Shown here piece after piece: positions 61,475-64,000 of a stretch of DNA of 64,000 nucleotides. This DNA is from DAHUXT01 sp036273675. Its GTDB lineage: Bacteria; Chloroflexota; Ktedonobacteria; Ktedonobacterales; JADMIN01. The notes beneath the pieces were generated by a model. The model saw only the letters and a program-made list of their open reading frames with translations. It made no database searches and was not told the origin of the DNA. Location of the stretch: the NCBI GenBank assembly GCA_036273675.1, contig DASUHD010000153.1, positions 36,541 through 100,540 on the forward strand, in the 5' to 3' direction. Position 1 is the stretch's first letter; each line of letters opens with the position of its first letter. A program made the translations under genes and the position numbers.

Positions 61475-62131
61475 GTGAACGGTTCGTCGCATGTTGTTTT
61501 TGGCGTCGCGGGCGCGGTGGCGGCTGACAGTATTTTCCACCTCTCGGGGCCAGCCATCTTCGGCGGCTCGACCGCCGTCACAGGCGCGCTGGTCGCGCAG
61601 AAGGCGATCTTCTACGGCTTCGCGGCGCTGGGCGCGCTCACACCCGACATCGACAACGCGCGCAGCACGCTCGGCAAGCGCCTCGGCCCGGTCAGCAAGG
61701 GCATCCAGCATATTGCCGGGCATCGGCGGTTCTTCCATAGCATCATTGGTCTGATCGTGGTTGCGGCGGTTATCTATGGCGCGCAGCGTGGTATCGGCCT
61801 GGCGCTGGAACAAACCGGAGCGGATAGCCCCACACGCGACCTCGGCAACGTACTCACCGGCGCCGTACCCGGCTTCAATGTGGCGCAGGGGCTGGGCGTG
61901 GCGTTCGTCGGCTTGCTGGTCGGCTACTTCCTGCATCTCGTCGCCGATAGCCTGACCACCGGCGGCGTGCCCTGGCTCTGGCCCTCGCATGCGCGCTTCG
62001 GCTTCCCACCAAACTACAAGTGGCGTTTCAAGTCGGGTACCTGGGTCGAGAAAGTGGTGGTCGTGATCGTCTCGCTGGCGGTGATCGGCTGGTGCGTCTA
62101 CCGCTGGCGGCAGGGCTATCCGGTCATCTGA
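61475..62131 (+). CDS. YdjM-like membrane-bound metal-dependent hydrolase (DUF457)
   Basis: The 218-residue protein has about five membrane segments and metal-site motifs ALGALTPDIDNARSTLGKRL, IAGHRRFFHSI and LHLVADSLTTGGVPWLWP. The conserved Asp and His residues fit the YdjM/DUF457 family, known in E. coli as LexA-controlled inner-membrane hydrolases. The substrate is unknown. GTG at 61475 follows GAGGAGG. Confidence 0.9.
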   Translation: MNGSSHVVFGVAGAVAADSIFHLSGPAIFGGSTAVTGALVAQKAIFYGFAALGALTPDIDNARSTLGKRLGPVSKGIQHIAGHRRFFHSIIGLIVVAAVIYGAQRGIGLALEQTGADSPTRDLGNVLTGAVPGFNVAQGLGVAFVGLLVGYFLHLVADSLTTGGVPWLWPSHARFGFPPNYKWRFKSGTWVEKVVVVIVSLAVIGWCVYRWRQGYPVI

Positions 62132-62241
62132 CGCCCAATTGAATCACATAAACGCCTCTTCCACTTCTTCGCCAATCCAGCGGAATATCTGACTGGGATT
62201 TCCTCGCCGTGTGCGATAGACTCTGAGAAGGAGCGCCAACC

Positions 62242-62526
62242 ATGCCTGCTACCATGAAGTACACGAGCGCCACTGATGACCTGTTGCGTATTCCCGGCAT
62301 TGGCAAGAGCATTGCGCGCGACCTGCGCGACCTGGGTATCGCGCGCGTGGCCGACCTGCGCCAGGCCGACCCGGAGGCGCTATACGACAATCTGTGCGCG
62401 CTCCGTGGCGCCCATATCGATCGCTGCGTACTTTATGCTTTCCGCTGCGCCGTCTACTTCGCCAGCGAAGAGCAGCATGATCCCGAGTTGTTGAAGTGGT
62501 GGAACTGGAAAGATCGCACACACTGA
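62242..62526 (+). CDS. Helix-hairpin-helix protein of the Cdd1 family
   Basis: The 94-residue protein has the HhH motif LLRIPGIGKSIARDLRDLGI and the family end CVLYAFRCAVYFASEEQHDP with ELLKWWNWKD. The Cdd1 ('pathogenicity locus') family is small and probably binds DNA non-specifically. GAAGGAG precedes the ATG. The methyltransferase gene follows 18 bases later. Confidence 0.9.
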   Translation: MPATMKYTSATDDLLRIPGIGKSIARDLRDLGIARVADLRQADPEALYDNLCALRGAHIDRCVLYAFRCAVYFASEEQHDPELLKWWNWKDRTH

Positions 62527-62544
62527 AACGAAAGGACGTCCTTC

Positions 62545-63279
62545 ATGGCAGACGAGAGCGCGCACTGGTCGGAGGAAGATTCCGCCCGATTTCTGCTGCT
62601 AGACGATGTGGTCGTGCCGATGCGCGAGCAGCGGATTGCGATGCTCTGCGCGCTGATCCCTGCCCAGGCCGACGATACGTTTACCGCCGTCGAGCTTGGC
62701 GCGGGCGGTGGGCTGCTGGCGCGCGCCGTGCTGGACGCCTATCCTAACTGCCACTATCACGCGCTCGATGGCTCTGAGACGATGCGGGCGGAACTACGCG
62801 AGAAGCTGGCTCCCTATAGCGGCCGTGTGACGATTGGCGCGTTCGAGCTGGCAGATACTGCCTGGCGTGAGACGCTACCCTCACCGCTGCGTTGCGTGCT
62901 CTCGTCACTGGTGGTCCATCACCTGACGCACGAGGGCAAGCAGCAGCTGTTCGCCGATGTGGCGCGACGCCTGGAGCCGGGCGGCGCGCTGCTGCTGTCT
63001 GATCTGGTCGCGCCCGCCACTGATCGCGTGCGGCTGCTCTTCGCCGATCAGTGGAACACCGCGGCGCAGGTCCAGAGCCAGGTGCTGGCGGGCGACCTGA
63101 GCCTGTATCAGCAGTTCCAGAACGCCGAGTGGAACTATTACGAGCTGACCGAGGAAGACCCGATAGACCATCCCTCGCCACTGGCCGACCAGCTGCAATG
63201 GCTGCGCGCGGCGGGCTTCGCGGTCGCCGACTGCTTCTGGATGCTCGCCGGACACGCGATCTACGGGGGCTTCCGGTAA
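62545..63279 (+). CDS. Class I SAM-dependent methyltransferase
   Basis: The 244-residue protein shows the SAM-binding motif I (FTAVELGAGGGLLARAVLDA), the acidic end of beta-2 (YHALDGSETM) and LSSLVVHHLTHEGKQQLFAD. Motif III is LEPGGALLLSDLVAP. It methylates an unknown small molecule. AACGAAAGGA precedes the ATG. It may be in one operon with the Cdd1-like gene. Confidence 0.92.
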   Translation: MADESAHWSEEDSARFLLLDDVVVPMREQRIAMLCALIPAQADDTFTAVELGAGGGLLARAVLDAYPNCHYHALDGSETMRAELREKLAPYSGRVTIGAFELADTAWRETLPSPLRCVLSSLVVHHLTHEGKQQLFADVARRLEPGGALLLSDLVAPATDRVRLLFADQWNTAAQVQSQVLAGDLSLYQQFQNAEWNYYELTEEDPIDHPSPLADQLQWLRAAGFAVADCFWMLAGHAIYGGFR

Positions 63280-63346
63280 TCGCTCCCGCTCCGGGAATTG
63301 CAGGCTCATGGGCAATGTCTGTCCACTCTCAACAAAGGAGCAGAGG

Positions 63347-63772
63347 ATGATTACCCGCCTTGCCCGCGTCACAATCTATGTCCACGATCAGGATGAGGCG
63401 CTGGCCTTCTACACCGAAAAGCTTGGGCTGAAAAAGCGCTCTGATGTCTCGTTCGGCCCCGGCGCGCGCTGGCTGACGGTCGCCCCTGCCGGGCAGACCG
63501 ATTTCGAGATACTCCTGCAATCGCCGGTACCCGCGATGCACGGCGAGGAGTTCGCCCGGAAGATCAGCGAGCGCGTTGGCCAGGGAACCACCTGGGTCTT
63601 CTTCACCGACGACTGCCGCGCCGACTACGAGACGCTGAAAGGGCGCGGCGTCAGCTTCAGCAGCGAGCCGCAGGAACAGCCCTATGGCGTCGAGGCGGTC
63701 TTCCAGGATCTCTATGGCAACTCGTTCAGCCTGCTCCAACCAGCCGAGACACCGCAAGCGCCCACATACTAA
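63347..63772 (+). CDS. VOC-family protein (glyoxalase/bleomycin-resistance fold), copy 1
   Basis: The 141-residue protein has the VOC start ARVTIYVHDQDEALAFYTEK and LGLKKRSDVSFGPGARWLTV, and ends EAVFQDLYGNSFSLLQPAE with the Glu/His-type metal region. VOC proteins isomerise or cleave small molecules or sequester antibiotics. AAAGGAG sets the ATG at 63347. It is followed by a related partial gene. Confidence 0.9.
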   Translation: MITRLARVTIYVHDQDEALAFYTEKLGLKKRSDVSFGPGARWLTVAPAGQTDFEILLQSPVPAMHGEEFARKISERVGQGTTWVFFTDDCRADYETLKGRGVSFSSEPQEQPYGVEAVFQDLYGNSFSLLQPAETPQAPTY

Positions 63773-63814
63773 TGCGCCACGCTCTGTATGGACGTATCGA
63801 CCAGGAGAAGCTAT

Positions 63815-64000
63815 ATGAAATTCAGGCTGATGAGCGTCTTCGTGGAAGACCAGGAGAAAGCGCTGGCGTTTTACACCGATGTGCTCGGTTTCGTGAAGAA
63901 GCAGGATGTTCCGGTCGGGCAGTTCAAATGGCTAACGGTTGCCTCACCCGAAGAGCCGAATGGGGTCGAACTGCTGTTGGAGCCGAACGACAATCCAGCG
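63815..64000 (+). CDS. VOC-family protein, copy 2 (3' end outside window)
   Basis: The frame from ATG 63815 encodes MKFRLMSVFVEDQEKALAFY, then TDVLGFVKKQDVPVGQFKWL and VELLLEPNDNPA, and runs past the window edge after 62 codons. It resembles its neighbour (LAFYTEKLGLKKRSDV against LAFYTDVLGFVKKQDV), so the pair is probably a tandem duplication. AGGAGAAG precedes the ATG. Confidence 0.85.
   Translation, partial: MKFRLMSVFVEDQEKALAFYTDVLGFVKKQDVPVGQFKWLTVASPEEPNGVELLLEPNDNPA

Noticed and set aside
1..64000. tRNA, rRNA, riboswitch or CRISPR features
   Set aside because: I saw no cloverleaf, conserved rRNA blocks or regular spacer-repeat pattern; a covariance-model scan would be needed to exclude weak cases.

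Overview
The window is one continuous stretch of high-GC bacterial chromosome with about 54 recognisable protein genes and no rRNA, tRNA or CRISPR array that I can see. Gene content suggests a Chloroflexota bacterium, perhaps Ktedonobacterales-like: many single-pass proline/threonine-rich proteins, an ECF sigma factor with a very large extracytoplasmic anti-sigma partner, YVTN and Asp-box propellers, SPW-repeat and VKOR proteins, and a PadR regulator. That placement is inferred from gene families and was not tested.

Left part (1-12.9 kb). A multi-pass membrane protein cut by the window edge converges on a second membrane protein. Next comes a gene-free block (about 4.2-4.9 kb) holding three perfect DnaA boxes, at least nine one-mismatch boxes and an AT-rich patch. 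This is the best candidate replication origin here, although dnaA, dnaN, gyrB and parAB are not next to it. A parS-like 16-mer lies at 38182-38197. Following the origin-like block are a flavin-dependent LLM oxidoreductase, two unknown proteins, and an E1-like (ThiF) protein with a large acyltransferase-like C-terminal region. The ThiF gene is divergent from a radical SAM / hotdog-like thioesterase pair.

Middle (12.9-45.4 kb). This part holds an ECF sigma / anti-sigma propeller pair, an ICMT-like methyltransferase, an S9 peptidase, a membrane molybdopterin oxidoreductase, two tandem paralogous single-pass proteins, a YVTN lipoprotein, MscL with a zinc ribbon, DegV, trehalose phosphatase and a CAP-domain protein. 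It then has a three-gene operon (amidohydrolase, frameshifted MIP18/DUF59 protein, zinc alcohol dehydrogenase) that resembles the accessory part of bacterial propane-monooxygenase operons without the monooxygenase. After it come a ferritin-like/VIT1 metal transporter, an L,D-transpeptidase, a MOSC protein, an AstE-like deacylase, an Asp-box protein, and a redox group (SDR, VKOR, SPW protein, cytochrome b561-type molybdopterin oxidoreductase) facing a ThDP-dependent pyruvate-oxidase-type enzyme.

Right part (45.4-64 kb). An array of six short hairpins precedes an FAD/Fe-S 2-hydroxyacid dehydrogenase-like protein, an internally duplicated membrane protein, a gluconate-dehydrogenase subunit-3-like protein and a GMC oxidoreductase. 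Downstream are a glycogen-debranching-type enzyme, DinB-like, peptidase E-like and RibD-like proteins, and a decayed dinD next to an excisionase-like gene (a mobile-element scar). The end holds an MFS exporter divergent from its likely PadR repressor with two palindromic operators between them, then Rieske, YdjM-like, Cdd1-like, methyltransferase and two tandem VOC genes. The second VOC gene runs off the right edge.
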